A DNA stretch of 64,000 nt from Jatrophihabitans telluris (GTDB taxonomy: Bacteria > Actinomycetota > Actinomycetes > Mycobacteriales > Jatrophihabitantaceae): contig NZ_CP097332.1 of assembly GCF_023516435.1 (NCBI RefSeq), forward strand, positions 1,798,001-1,862,000, read 5' to 3'. Numbering within the stretch: position 1 is the stretch's first letter; each line of letters begins with the position of its first letter. The notes under the pieces were generated by a model. That model had not been told where the DNA came from and did no database searches. It saw only the letters and a list, made by a program, of their open reading frames with translations. Of this stretch, positions 8,799 through 17,305 are shown piece after piece. The translations under genes were made by a program, and so were the position numbers.

Positions 8799-9917
8799 TC
8801 AGGCCGACAGTGCTTCGTCCAGACTGCGGCTGGAGTAGCCGTGCGCCTCGGCCACCGGCGCGTTGGTGAGCTCGCCGGCGTGGGTGTTCAGGCCCAGGGC
8901 CAAGGCCTTGTCGGCCTTCAGCGCGTCCTTCCAGCCCCGGTTGGCCAGCTCGACCGCGTAGGGCAGGGTGACGTTGGTCAGCGCGTAGGTGGACGTGTGG
9001 GGCACGGCGCCAGGCATGTTGGCCACGCAGTAAAAGACCGAGTTGTGCACGGCGTAGGTCGGATCGGCGTGGGTGGTAGGCCTGGAGTCCTCGAAGCAGC
9101 CGCCCTGGTCGATGGAGATGTCGACGAGCACCGAACCCGGCTTCATCCGCGAGACGAGCTCATTGCTGATGATCTTGGGCGCCTTCGCGCCGGGAACCAG
9201 CACGGCTCCGATGACCAGGTCAGCGTCGAGCACGGCCTTCTCGACCTCGTACGCGTTGGACGCGATGGTCTGGCAGTGGCCCTGGTAGATGGCGTCCATC
9301 TGGCGAAGCCGCGCGACGTTGCGGTCGAGCAGGAGGACTTCGGCCTGCATGCCGAGCGCGATCGCCGCCGCGTTCTGCCCGGACACGCCCGCGCCGATCA
9401 CGACGACCTTCGCCGCGTAGACGCCGGGGACGCCGCCCATGAGCACGCCACGGCCGCCGCCCTGACGCATCAGGTGGTAGGAGCCGACCTGCGGGGCGAG
9501 CCGGCCCGCGACCTCGGACATCGGAGCCAGCAGCGGCAGGGAACCGTCGGACAGCTGGACGGTCTCGTAGGCGATGCCGGTGGTGCCGGCCTTGAGCAGG
9601 GCGTCGGTGCAGCTCTTGTCGGCCGCCAGGTGCAAGTACGTGAACAGGGTCTGGTCGGACCGCATCCGGTGGTATTCCTCGGCGATGGGTTCCTTGACCT
9701 TGAGCAGCAGATCTCCCTCGGCCCAGACATCGTCCGCGCTGTCGAGGATCTTGGCGCCCGCGGCGACGTAGTCCTCGTTCGGGATGGAGGAGCCCAGGCC
9801 GGCGTCGCGCTGGACGAACACCTCGTGCCCATTACGCGCGAGTTCGTTCACACCCGACGGGGTGATCGCCACCCGGTACTCGTGGTTCTTGACCTCTGAG
9901 GGGATTCCGACCTTCAT
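8799..9917 (-). CDS. ald: Alanine dehydrogenase
   Basis: NAD-dependent enzyme interconverting L-alanine with pyruvate, ammonium and NADH. The protein is 372 aa, typical length. It starts MKVGIPSEVKNHEYRVAITP; other family segments are DLLLKVKEPIAEEY, YLHLAADKSCTDALL, the Rossmann motif VVIGAGVSGQNAAAIALGMQ, and DISIDQGGCFEDSRPTTHAD. The ATG at 9917 has GAAGGG seven nt upstream; a farther upstream codon would add 27 unrelated residues. It is divergent from an Lrp/AsnC gene that probably controls it, as AldR does in mycobacteria. Here it could recycle the alanine made by the nearby pyruvate-dependent aminotransferase, which is inference. Confidence 0.96.
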   Translation of the reverse strand: MKVGIPSEVKNHEYRVAITPSGVNELARNGHEVFVQRDAGLGSSIPNEDYVAAGAKILDSADDVWAEGDLLLKVKEPIAEEYHRMRSDQTLFTYLHLAADKSCTDALLKAGTTGIAYETVQLSDGSLPLLAPMSEVAGRLAPQVGSYHLMRQGGGRGVLMGGVPGVYAAKVVVIGAGVSGQNAAAIALGMQAEVLLLDRNVARLRQMDAIYQGHCQTIASNAYEVEKAVLDADLVIGAVLVPGAKAPKIISNELVSRMKPGSVLVDISIDQGGCFEDSRPTTHADPTYAVHNSVFYCVANMPGAVPHTSTYALTNVTLPYAVELANRGWKDALKADKALALGLNTHAGELTNAPVAEAHGYSSRSLDEALSA

Positions 9918-9995
9918 GACTGACCCTTCGCAATTCGATGGATCAGGACGTCTTCGTTGACGTACTGATACGTCGAGGATGAAGGATTGGACGCT

Positions 9996-10044
9996 CAAAT
10001 GGCTAGAGGGCTGAACAAAATTCTGTCAGGATGGCCAAATGGCT
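9996..10044. repeat. 9-bp direct repeat, 40 bp apart, in the ald-lrp gap
   Basis: CAAATGGCT occurs at 9996-10004 and 10036-10044, exactly 40 bp apart, close to four helical turns. The second copy includes the lrp start codon. It may be a paired binding site for the Lrp-type regulator, but nine bases can recur by chance. Confidence 0.3.
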
Positions 10045-10617
10045 GCCCGAAGTTCGAGCGCGACGCCGAAACGACCGCTATCGCCGAACGCCGTGCGGCG
10101 CGAAACCCGCATGGGACGGGACCGGAACCGGCTCGACCCCGCCGTGGCCGACACCGGCGCCGCGGCCGGATTGGACCGCATCGATCGGGCCATTCTCGAT
10201 CGTCTGGCCGCAGACGCGCGACTGCCGAACAACGCCCTGGCCGAAGCCGTCGGAATCGCGCCGTCCACGTGCCTGGGGCGCGTGCGCTCGCTGCGGGAGC
10301 GGGGGGTGATCCGTGGGTTCCACGCCGACATCGATCCGTCGGCCGTGGGCCGGCCGATCCAGGCGATGATCGCGGTTCGCATGCAGTCCCACGCGCGCAG
10401 TCACATCAGCGAGTTCGCCGCCAGCGTCAGTCGGTTGCCCGAGGTGCTGAATGTCTTCTTTCTGGCCGGCGCCGATGATTTCCTCATCCACGTCGCGGCC
10501 CGCAACACCCAGAACCTGCGCGACTTCGTCGTGGTGAACCTGTCCGGAGACCCGGATGTCGCCCTGACCGAGACGAACCTGATCTTCGAGCACATCAGGG
10601 CCGGCGCGCCCGGCTGA
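10039..10617 (+). CDS. Lrp/AsnC-family transcription regulator (ald-linked)
   Basis: DNA-binding regulator with an N-terminal winged helix (LDRIDRAILDRLAADARLPN, then ALAEAVGIAPSTCLGRVRSL) and a C-terminal ligand-binding ACT-like domain with FFLAGADDFLIHVAARNTQNL. It is 192 aa from ATG 10039, which has AGGA seven nt upstream. A shorter start at 10111 would trim a basic 24-residue leader. Divergence from ald and its family place it as the probable alanine-responsive regulator of ald, like AldR or BkdR-type proteins. It ends 26 nt from the convergent renalase-like gene. Confidence 0.92.
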   Translation: MAARSSSATPKRPLSPNAVRRETRMGRDRNRLDPAVADTGAAAGLDRIDRAILDRLAADARLPNNALAEAVGIAPSTCLGRVRSLRERGVIRGFHADIDPSAVGRPIQAMIAVRMQSHARSHISEFAASVSRLPEVLNVFFLAGADDFLIHVAARNTQNLRDFVVVNLSGDPDVALTETNLIFEHIRAGAPG

Positions 10618-10643
10618 GCGCGACGGCTACCGCGGCCGGGCAG

Positions 10644-11609
10644 CTAGCGCAGCTCGGCCGCGAGCTGCTCACCCAGGCGGGTCCCGGACAGCCACGCCGA
10701 CTCCACGCGCGGCGATCCCGTTTCGCACCAGGCATCCCCGCACGCAGAGACAGCCTTACTCAGCCGCCCGTACGGTTCGCGATGTACGCCTGCGGGTTTG
10801 GCCAACGTCCATCGATGGGCGTGCGTCCACACCGGCGCACTGCGAAGTCCGAACAGGTCGAGCAACGCCGCCACTACCGGCTCTACGGCTGCGTCGGGGT
10901 CGGCCAACCAGTTCCGGGCGGCGGATGCGGTCGTGTGCGCGACCAGGACGGCCGCGCCGTCGCCGCGGCGGGCTCCGTCGTCGGCGACGAAGCTCAACAC
11001 CGGATCACCGTTGACGAAGCACCCGTCGGCGAAGGGCCACTCGCGTGCCGGCCACCCACTGGCCACCGCAATCACAGGATCGAAAGGGACGTCCCGCAGC
11101 TGGTTCGAGGACGGTCCGGACAACAGCCGTCGCGCCTGAGCGTCCGGCATCGCCAAGACCACGTGCCGATAGCGGTCACCGGCCACTGTCGCACCGCCGT
11201 CGGAGTCGACGGCTTCGATGACTTCAGTGACTTCGGCCGCCAGTCGCACCGGGATGTCGCCGAGCACCGTCCGAACAACGCTGCGCAGCCCCGCCGGAGT
11301 CGACCAGCGCGTCGGCCCGCTCGAACTGCCCAGCTCGCGGCCATGGGAGGCAACCGCGAAGGTGTTCGTCCACTGCCGAGCTATTCCCGAGGATTGCCAG
11401 CCACCGACGACTGTGGCGAACGCGGGATCGGCCGCGGTGAAGTAGGCGGCTCCCAGATCCACCCGGCGTCCGTGCAGCTCGGGGGACGCGAGCCGGCCAC
11501 CAGGTGCATGGCCGCGTTCGAAGACCGAAACGTCGACGCCGGCATCGACCAGAGCTCGCGCGCACGCTGCTCCGGCGATACCGGCGCCGACAACGGCAAC
11601 CTCAGTCAC
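10644..11609 (-). CDS. Renalase-like NAD(P)/FAD amine oxidase family protein
   Basis: Flavoprotein of 321 aa. The N-terminus carries a complete FAD-binding motif, VAVVGAGIAGAACARALVDA, with an acidic end FERGHAPGGRLAS. The C-terminus has AWLSGTRLGEQLAAEL, typical of renalase-like proteins where the last helix closes the flavin site. Bacterial renalases oxidise dihydro-NAD isomers; other members act on amines. The GTG start overlaps the upstream aminotransferase stop by one base (TAGTG), so it is the last gene of an lrp-aminotransferase-renalase operon read leftward. Function within amine catabolism is inferred only from this position. Confidence 0.8.
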   Translation of the reverse strand: MTEVAVVGAGIAGAACARALVDAGVDVSVFERGHAPGGRLASPELHGRRVDLGAAYFTAADPAFATVVGGWQSSGIARQWTNTFAVASHGRELGSSSGPTRWSTPAGLRSVVRTVLGDIPVRLAAEVTEVIEAVDSDGGATVAGDRYRHVVLAMPDAQARRLLSGPSSNQLRDVPFDPVIAVASGWPAREWPFADGCFVNGDPVLSFVADDGARRGDGAAVLVAHTTASAARNWLADPDAAVEPVVAALLDLFGLRSAPVWTHAHRWTLAKPAGVHREPYGRLSKAVSACGDAWCETGSPRVESAWLSGTRLGEQLAAELR

Positions 11610-13030
11610 TAGATCTTGGTCGCGCCCTCGATCAGGACCGCTCGCAGGATCTGCTCGATCTCGTCGAACTCGGCCTGCCCGCAGATCAGTGGCGGCGCCA
11701 GCTGAACCACCGGATCGCCCCGGTCATCGGCACGGCAGTACAAGCCGGCCTCGTAGAGCGCCTTGGACAGGAATCCGCGCAACAACCGCTCGGATTCGTC
11801 GTCGCTGAAGGTCTCCTTCGTCGCCTTGTCCTTCACCAGTTCGATGCCGTAGAAGTACCCGTCGCCACGGACGTCGCCCACGATCGGCAGGTCCGTCAGC
11901 TTCTCCAGGGTCGCCCGGAAGGCGGCCTCGTTGTCGAGCACGTGCTGGTTGAGGCCCTCCTTCTCGAACAGATCCAGGTTGGCCATCGCCACGGCCGAGG
12001 ACACGGGGTGCCCACCGAAGGTGTAGCCGTGCGGGAAGTACGTCGTGCCCTTGAGGAACGGCTCGGCCAGCCGGTCGGAGATGAGACAAGCGCCGATAGG
12101 GGAGTAACCGGAGGTCATGCCCTTGGCGCAGGTGATCATGTCCGGCTGGTACCCGAACTTGTCGGCACCGAACATCGGTCCGAGACGCCCGAAGGCGCAG
12201 ATGGTCTCGTCCGACACGAGCAGGACGTCATAGGTGTCACAGATCTCGCGCACCCGCTGGAAGTATCCCGGCGGGGGCGGGAAGCAACCGCCGGAGTTCT
12301 GCACCGGCTCCAGGAACACCGCGGCGACCGACTCGGGCCCCTCCATGATGATGGCGGTCTCGATCTGGTCCGCTGCCCAGCGGCCGAAGGCGACCGGGTC
12401 GTCGCCGAAGACCGGCGCACGGTAGATGTTGGTGTTCGGCACCTTGTGCGCACCGGGGACCAGCGGTTCGAACATCGTCTTGGCGGCCGGGATGCCGGTG
12501 ATGGACAGCGCGCCCTGCGGCGTGCCGTGGTAGGCGACGTACCGCGATATCACCTTGTGCTTCTCAGGCCGGCCGGTGAGCTTGTAGTACTGCTTGGCCA
12601 GTTTCCACGCGGTCTCGACGGCCTCGCCGCCACCGGTGGTGAAGAAGACCCGGTTGAGGTCCCCCGGCGCGAGATCGGCCAGCCGGTCGGCCAGTTGAAT
12701 GGCCTGGGGGTGGGCGTAGGACCAGAGCGGGAAGTAGGCGAGCTCGGCGGCCTGGCGACCGGCGGCCTCGGCCAGTTCGCGGCGCCCGTGGCCGGCCTGC
12801 ACGGTGAACAGGCCGGAGATGCCGTCGAGGTAGCGGCGTCCCTGGATGTCGTAGATGTAGGCGCCTTCACCGCGCACGATCGTGGGCACCGGCGAGTGCT
12901 CGTAGGAGGACAGCCGGGTGAAGTGCATCCACAGGTGGTCGCGGGCGGAGTCGGACAGTTCTTGCGCGTTGTAGCGGTCCGAGCCGAAATTTGCGGCTTC
13001 GGAGGACGTGTCGATCGGGCTGGTTGTCAT
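11609..13030 (-). CDS. Class III aminotransferase (putrescine/omega-amino acid type)
   Basis: PLP enzyme of 473 aa. Visible segments are YLDGISGLFTVQAGHGRREL, FTTGGGEAVETAWKLAKQYY (phosphate-binding region), VFLEPVQNSGGCFPPPPGYF, LLVSDETICAFGRLG (aspartate that pairs with PLP) and CAKGMTSGYSPIGA, with the Schiff-base lysine. This pattern matches omega-transaminases that use pyruvate and amines such as putrescine, cadaverine or beta-alanine, as in SpuC-like proteins. It is translationally coupled to the upstream Lrp gene by a 4-nt ATGA overlap and faces a polyamine importer across a shared intergenic region. The usual partner, an aminobutyraldehyde dehydrogenase, is not in the window. Confidence 0.88.
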   Translation of the reverse strand: MTTSPIDTSSEAANFGSDRYNAQELSDSARDHLWMHFTRLSSYEHSPVPTIVRGEGAYIYDIQGRRYLDGISGLFTVQAGHGRRELAEAAGRQAAELAYFPLWSYAHPQAIQLADRLADLAPGDLNRVFFTTGGGEAVETAWKLAKQYYKLTGRPEKHKVISRYVAYHGTPQGALSITGIPAAKTMFEPLVPGAHKVPNTNIYRAPVFGDDPVAFGRWAADQIETAIIMEGPESVAAVFLEPVQNSGGCFPPPPGYFQRVREICDTYDVLLVSDETICAFGRLGPMFGADKFGYQPDMITCAKGMTSGYSPIGACLISDRLAEPFLKGTTYFPHGYTFGGHPVSSAVAMANLDLFEKEGLNQHVLDNEAAFRATLEKLTDLPIVGDVRGDGYFYGIELVKDKATKETFSDDESERLLRGFLSKALYEAGLYCRADDRGDPVVQLAPPLICGQAEFDEIEQILRAVLIEGATKI

Positions 13031-13503
13031 GCGATACCCCAGTTGTAGGTCTGTTTCTTCAGCTTCAGGTACATGAAGGTTTCGGTCCGTCGGACGCCGG
13101 GAAGTTTCCGGATCCGGTCGTTTATCAACTCCAATAGATGGTCGTCGTCCACCACCACCGCCTCGGCCAGGATGTCGAAAGATCCGGCTGTCAACACGAC
13201 ATAGACGACCTCGGGAATCTCCGAGAGCAGGTCTGCGGCCTCTTCCAGATCGCCTTCGATGTTGATACCGATCATCAGTTCGCGGGCGAAGCCGATTTGC
13301 TGCGGATCGGTGACCGCCACGATCTGCACGGTTCCGGTCTCGATCAGCTTCTGCACCCGCTGTCGTACCGCCGCCTCCGACAGCCCGACGGCCTTACCGA
13401 TGGCCGCGTACGGACGTCTCCCGTCCTGCTGCAACTGCTCGATGATGGCCTTCGAGGTGTCGTCGAGTTGCTGCCGCCGGGAGCGGGTCTTCGGCTGCGC
13501 CAT
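13027..13503 (-). CDS. Lrp/AsnC-family regulator (amine operon)
   Basis: Regulator of 158 aa: a basic lead (QPKTRSRRQQ), a winged helix (about residues 14-60, IIEQLQQDGRRPYAAIGKAV then LSEAAVRQRVQKL) and an ACT-like effector domain (YVVLTAGSFDILAEAVVVDD). It is the first gene of the lrp-aminotransferase-renalase operon and is divergent from the PotDABC-like importer. It is therefore the best candidate to control uptake and catabolism together in response to an amine. The start codon has a well-formed leaderless promoter at 13511-13539 and no ribosome-binding site. Confidence 0.93.
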   Translation of the reverse strand: MAQPKTRSRRQQLDDTSKAIIEQLQQDGRRPYAAIGKAVGLSEAAVRQRVQKLIETGTVQIVAVTDPQQIGFARELMIGINIEGDLEEAADLLSEIPEVVYVVLTAGSFDILAEAVVVDDDHLLELINDRIRKLPGVRRTETFMYLKLKKQTYNWGIA

Positions 13504-13510
13504 ACCACGG

Positions 13511-13539
13511 ATAATGCAGGATGTCGGGCCTCAATGCAA
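13511..13539 (-). promoter_or_regulatory. Leaderless promoter of the lrp-aminotransferase operon
   Basis: Read on the minus strand: TTGCAT (13539-13534), a 17-nt spacer, CATTAT (13516-13511), then seven nt to the ATG at 13503. Spacing and both hexamers fit a housekeeping promoter whose transcript starts at the initiation codon. Confidence 0.6.
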
Positions 13540-13741
13540 GCGAATCCGAAGGTATTGCCCGGCTCGTCCTTCTGAATCAGTGCCGTGGTCGGTCGTCCGC
13601 ATCGGATCGTCGGTGAAACCGCTTGGTAGCAAGCGCGACACACGCAGTAAACACCTTCGGGGTTCATTAGCGGTACCCAAACGCCGTCTGCTCTTTGGAA
13701 TTCGTTGCGATCGGGCCTAGACGTTGCGGAATTGCTTGTCA

Positions 13742-13810
13742 CCCGTCCCGTCGCGTGGCACGATCCGGGACGCCGAAACCCGTGCGCCTGATTGCGGGTG
13801 GCGGGACGGG
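13742..13810 (+). promoter_or_regulatory. Candidate structured leader of the potD-like gene
   Basis: CCCGTCCCG at 13742-13750 pairs perfectly with CGGGACGGG at 13802-13810. Inside, GCACG at 13758-13762 pairs with CGTGC at 13781-13785. The element ends about 48 nt before the ATG. A 9-bp closing stem with an internal hairpin resembles a regulatory RNA, but I recognise no known riboswitch consensus, and GC-rich DNA forms such stems by chance. Confidence 0.35.
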
Positions 13811-13858
13811 CCGTTCGGCTCGATGGTCGATCACATCAGGCACATCCGGAAGGAACCA

Positions 13859-15079
13859 ATGGTGTCCTCTGCTCGCGGTAATCCCCTCGCCGGAATCAGG
13901 CCAGACCTGGTCCGGGGGTTGGTCAGTCGCCGGACGATGTTGGCCGGCCTCGGCGCGGCGAGTTTCTCCGCGCTGCTCGCCGGCTGCGGAACCTCCGGCA
14001 TCGCCTACCACGGATCCGAGGCGGGTAAGCAAGCCACCGACCGCTCAGACGCCGACAAGGTCGTGAACTGGTCCAACTGGCCCGTATACATCGACGTGGA
14101 CGACAAGACCCAGAAGCGCCCCACACTCGAGGCGTTCACCAAGAAGACCGGCATCAAGGTCAATTACACCGAGGACTACAGCGACAACGACATCTTCTTC
14201 GCCAAGGTCAAGCCGCAGCTGACGGCCAACGCTGATACCGGTCGCGACGTGTGGTGCTCGACCGACTGGATGGTCTCGCGGCTCATCCGGCTCAACTGGG
14301 TGCAGAAGTTCGACCGCGCGAACATGCCGAACGCGAACAACCTCGTCGACACGCTCGTGAACGTCAGTTTCGATCCGGGACGCAATTACTCGATCCCGTG
14401 GCAGTCGGGCTTCACCGGCATCGCCTACAACCCGAAGGTCACCGGCGGCAAGAAGATCGAGACGATCGACCAGCTCCTGACCGATCCCGCCATCAAGGGC
14501 CGCGTCACGCTGTTGACCGAGATGCGGGACACGGTCGGCCTGGTCCTGCTGGGCATGGGCAAGGATCCGGCGAAGTTCTCGGACAAGGACTTCGACGACG
14601 CGATCAAGATCCTCACCGAGGCCAAGAACCGTGGTCAGCTCAAGGGCTTCACCGGCAACGAGTACGGCAAGGGGCTGGCCTCCGGCGACATCGCGGCCTG
14701 CATCGCGTGGACCGGTGACGTCGTCCAGCTCAAGGCCGACAACCCCGATCTCGGCTACGTACTGCCGAGCACCGGCCACATGGTCTGGTCGGACAACTTC
14801 GTGATCCCGAACAAAGCCAGGCACAAGAAGAACGCCGAGCTGCTCATCGACTACTACTACAGCCCCGACGTCATGGCAAAGGTCGAGGACTACGTCAACT
14901 ACATCCCGCCGGTCAAGGGCGTCAAGCAGGTCCTGGTCAAGAGCGACCCGGCGGTGGCCGACGACCCGCTGATCTTCCCCAGCGACGCCGTGCAGGCCAA
15001 GTCCCACGTTTTCATGGGCCTGACGGGCGAGCAGGAAAACCGCTTCAACAACGCGTTCCAGACCCTGATCGGCGGCTGA
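13859..15079 (+). CDS. potD: Polyamine ABC transporter, substrate-binding lipoprotein (PotD/PotF-like)
   Basis: Extracytoplasmic receptor that delivers spermidine or putrescine to the membrane permease. The protein is 406 aa. The N-terminus has a twin-arginine motif (SRRTML, residues 23-28), a hydrophobic stretch and a lipobox LLAGC with C43, so it is a Tat-exported lipoprotein. The mature part begins with VVNWSNWPVYIDVDDKT, typical of PotD-like proteins, and contains RDVWCSTDWMVSRL and SIPWQSGFTGIAYNP. The ATG at 13859 follows a GGAAGGA ribosome-binding site by about five nt. It heads the importer operon potD-potA-potB-potC and is divergent from an Lrp-controlled amine catabolic operon. Actual ligand choice is not determined. 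Confidence 0.9.
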   Translation: MVSSARGNPLAGIRPDLVRGLVSRRTMLAGLGAASFSALLAGCGTSGIAYHGSEAGKQATDRSDADKVVNWSNWPVYIDVDDKTQKRPTLEAFTKKTGIKVNYTEDYSDNDIFFAKVKPQLTANADTGRDVWCSTDWMVSRLIRLNWVQKFDRANMPNANNLVDTLVNVSFDPGRNYSIPWQSGFTGIAYNPKVTGGKKIETIDQLLTDPAIKGRVTLLTEMRDTVGLVLLGMGKDPAKFSDKDFDDAIKILTEAKNRGQLKGFTGNEYGKGLASGDIAACIAWTGDVVQLKADNPDLGYVLPSTGHMVWSDNFVIPNKARHKKNAELLIDYYYSPDVMAKVEDYVNYIPPVKGVKQVLVKSDPAVADDPLIFPSDAVQAKSHVFMGLTGEQENRFNNAFQTLIGG

Positions 15080-15126
15080 TCCACACCGTCTGGCGTGGTC
15101 GCGCCGAGTGCGCGCTCAACAACAGA

Positions 15127-15150
15127 ACCGAACACAGCACCGAACACAGC
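15127..15150. repeat. 12-bp tandem repeat between potD and potA
   Basis: ACCGAACACAGC is present twice in a row (15127-15138 and 15139-15150). It lies in the 145-nt gap separating the binding protein from the ATPase gene. The gap has no strong hairpin; the repeat may be neutral. Confidence 0.6.
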
Positions 15151-15224
15151 AGGACCGCACCGCACGACCCAACGGCACTTACCAGCAACAACCTGAAAAC
15201 CTCATCAGATAGGGGCACGACACG

Positions 15225-16379
15225 GTGGCAGCGACCGACGCAAGCAGCGGAACGGGCGATCTCGTTCTCTCCTCGTTGACCAAGTCCTACGGTCCCTTCA
15301 CGGCGGTGGACGACCTCAGCCTGAGGATCCCGCAGGGATCGTTCTTCGCCCTGCTCGGTCCGTCGGGCTGCGGCAAGACGACCACGCTGAGGATGGTGGC
15401 CGGACTGGAGCAGCCCACCGTCGGGCGGATCGAGATCGGCAGTTCCGACATCACGGGGACCAAGGCCTACCAACGGCCGGTCAACACCGTCTTCCAGAGC
15501 TACGCGCTGTTCCCGCACATGACGGTCTGGGAGAACGTCGCCTTCGGCCTCAAGCGGCGTGGCAGCAAGGGCGTGAACAAGGAGGTCGACGACGTCCTGG
15601 AGTTGACCGAGCTGACGGCGCTGTCCCAGCGCAAGCCCGGCCAGCTCTCCGGCGGCCAGCAGCAGCGTGTCGCGTTGGCCCGGGCCATCGTGAACCGGCC
15701 CGCCGTGCTGCTGCTCGACGAACCCCTCGGTGCTCTCGACCTCAAGCTGCGCCGTCAGATGCAGGTCGAGCTCAAGCGGATCCAGACCGAGGTCGGCCTG
15801 ACGTTCGTGCACGTCACGCACGACCAGGAGGAGGCCATGACGATGGCCGACACGATTGCCGTCATGAACGCGGGCCGGATCGAGCAGTTGGGCGCCCCGG
15901 CTGAACTCTACGAGAACCCGCAGACGACGTTCGTGGCGAACTTCCTCGGTCAGTCCAACATCATTCGCGGTTCGGTCAAGGAGCGGGCGGCGGGCTCGGT
16001 ACACACCGCGCTGCCCAACGGCGCCGTGCGGATCCCGGCCTCGCGCGTGTCCACCGGGGCCGACGAACTGCTGGTCGGCATCAGGCCCGAGAAGGTGAAG
16101 CTGCACGACGAGCCGATCACCTCAGCCGACGGTCCGGTCGGCGAGAACGTGATCTCCGGCTGCATCGTGACCGACGTCAGCTTCATCGGGGTGAGTACGC
16201 AGTACCTGGTCAAGACGCCTTGGGGGCAGGAGCTGATGGTCTTCGAGCAGAACCAGGGCATCGAGAACCTCAATGCCGTCGGGGATCCGGTGGCGATGTC
16301 GTTCGCGGCCGAGCACACCTTCGCCCTCGATGCGCAACAGGATGTCACCGCCGGCATCGAGCCGGACGGGGCGGTCTGA
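15225..16379 (+). CDS. potA: Polyamine ABC transporter ATP-binding protein
   Basis: ATPase subunit that powers polyamine import, 384 aa. Walker A is [16 protein letters not shown] (about residue 45), the ABC signature is [15 protein letters not shown], Walker B is [15 protein letters not shown], and the switch histidine sits in [16 protein letters not shown]-terminal TOBE domain follows (about residues 285-370, [11 protein letters not shown]). It begins at GTG 15225 behind AGGGGC and is separated from potD by 145 nt. It is coupled to potB by a 1-nt TGATG overlap. The family also includes iron and sulfate importers; the adjacent PotD-like receptor decides for polyamines. Confidence 0.93.
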   Translation: MAATDASSGTGDLVLSSLTKSYGPFTAVDDLSLRIPQGSFFALLGPSGCGKTTTLRMVAGLEQPTVGRIEIGSSDITGTKAYQRPVNTVFQSYALFPHMTVWENVAFGLKRRGSKGVNKEVDDVLELTELTALSQRKPGQLSGGQQQRVALARAIVNRPAVLLLDEPLGALDLKLRRQMQVELKRIQTEVGLTFVHVTHDQEEAMTMADTIAVMNAGRIEQLGAPAELYENPQTTFVANFLGQSNIIRGSVKERAAGSVHTALPNGAVRIPASRVSTGADELLVGIRPEKVKLHDEPITSADGPVGENVISGCIVTDVSFIGVSTQYLVKTPWGQELMVFEQNQGIENLNAVGDPVAMSFAAEHTFALDAQQDVTAGIEPDGAV

Positions 16380-17305
16380 TGACGGCCGTTGCCGCGCCGG
16401 CACCGGCGCAGACGCCGGCCGCCGCGCCGGTACCCACGAAGCGACGGCGGCCCTCGATCGGGGTCTTTCTGCTGATCCCGGGGTTCCTGTGGCTGGCCGT
16501 GTTCTTCCTGGTTCCGCTGGTCTTTCTCGGATCGCAGTCGATCCAGACCGGGACCATCGAGGAAGGGTTCAAGGTCACCTGGCACTTCGGTAACTACAGT
16601 TTCGCCTTCAGCAACTTCGCGAGCCAGTTCTTCCGCTCGCTGATCTACGCCCTCCTGGCGACGGTGTTCTCGTTGCTGATCGGTTATCCCCTGGCGTACG
16701 CCATCGCGCAGAAGGCCGGGCGGTTCAAGTCGCTGTTGCTCGTCATCGTCATCGCCCCGTTCTTCACCAGCTTCCTGCTGCGGACCCTGGCCTGGCAGAC
16801 GATCCTCAGCACCAACGGCGTGGTTTTCAAGGTCTTCAAGCACACCGGGCTGCTGTCGGTCACCGGCTGGCTGAACCTGACCAACGGCAACCAGTTGCTC
16901 AACTCCCCGCTGGCCGTCGTCGCCGGTCTGACCTACAACTTCCTGCCGTTCATGGTGCTTCCGCTGTTCGCCAACCTCGACCGGCTCGACCCCCGATTGC
17001 TGGAGGCGGGCGGTGACCTCTACGCCGCGCCCATCAAGTCCTTCTGGCACATCACCCTTCCGTTGTCGATGCCCGGGATCGTGGCCGGCACACTGCTGAC
17101 GTTCATCCCGGCCGCCGGCGACTACGTCAACGCCCAGCTGCTCGGTAACACCAACACGAACATGATCGGCAACGTGATCGACGGGCAGTTCTTGCGGGTG
17201 CTGGACTATCCCGTCGCCGCGGCGCTGTCGGTGACGCTGATGGTCACGATCGTGGTCCTCGTCGCGGTCTACGTCAGCCGTGCCGGAACGGAGGAGCTGG
17301 TCTGA
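16379..17305 (+). CDS. potB: Polyamine ABC transporter permease (PotB-like)
   Basis: Membrane subunit of 308 aa with six predicted helices. The Ala/Pro-rich N-terminal tail of about 25 residues is followed by the first helix (GVFLLIPGFLWLAVFFLVPL). The cytoplasmic EAA loop that docks the ATPase is EAGGDLYAAPIKSFWHITLP, near residue 215. A C-terminal transmembrane segment completes the channel half. Both ends overlap their neighbours by one base (TGATG), so potA-potB-potC are translated as a unit. Confidence 0.93.
   Translation: MTAVAAPAPAQTPAAAPVPTKRRRPSIGVFLLIPGFLWLAVFFLVPLVFLGSQSIQTGTIEEGFKVTWHFGNYSFAFSNFASQFFRSLIYALLATVFSLLIGYPLAYAIAQKAGRFKSLLLVIVIAPFFTSFLLRTLAWQTILSTNGVVFKVFKHTGLLSVTGWLNLTNGNQLLNSPLAVVAGLTYNFLPFMVLPLFANLDRLDPRLLEAGGDLYAAPIKSFWHITLPLSMPGIVAGTLLTFIPAAGDYVNAQLLGNTNTNMIGNVIDGQFLRVLDYPVAAALSVTLMVTIVVLVAVYVSRAGTEELV

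Larger units (their letters stand above)
13504..13858. other. 355-bp divergent regulatory region, lrp / potD-like
   Basis: No coding region is supported here. Moving rightward it holds the lrp promoter (13511-13539, minus strand), two CGTTGCG copies at 13703-13709 and 13722-13728, a TTGGAA at 13695-13700 that could be a weak -35, and a long-range stem at 13742-13810 in what should be the potD leader. The AT content is higher around 13500-13700 than in the surrounding genes, as expected for a control region. Confidence 0.6.

Noticed and set aside
15080-15224. Possible small gene or sRNA between potD and potA
   Set aside because: Only a 12-bp tandem repeat is present; no frame with a start and ribosome-binding site and no stable hairpin.
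16220-16378. Upstream extension of potB overlapping potA
   Set aside because: The extra residues lie in another frame of the ATPase gene and are not permease-like; the ATG in the TGATG overlap fits the family.
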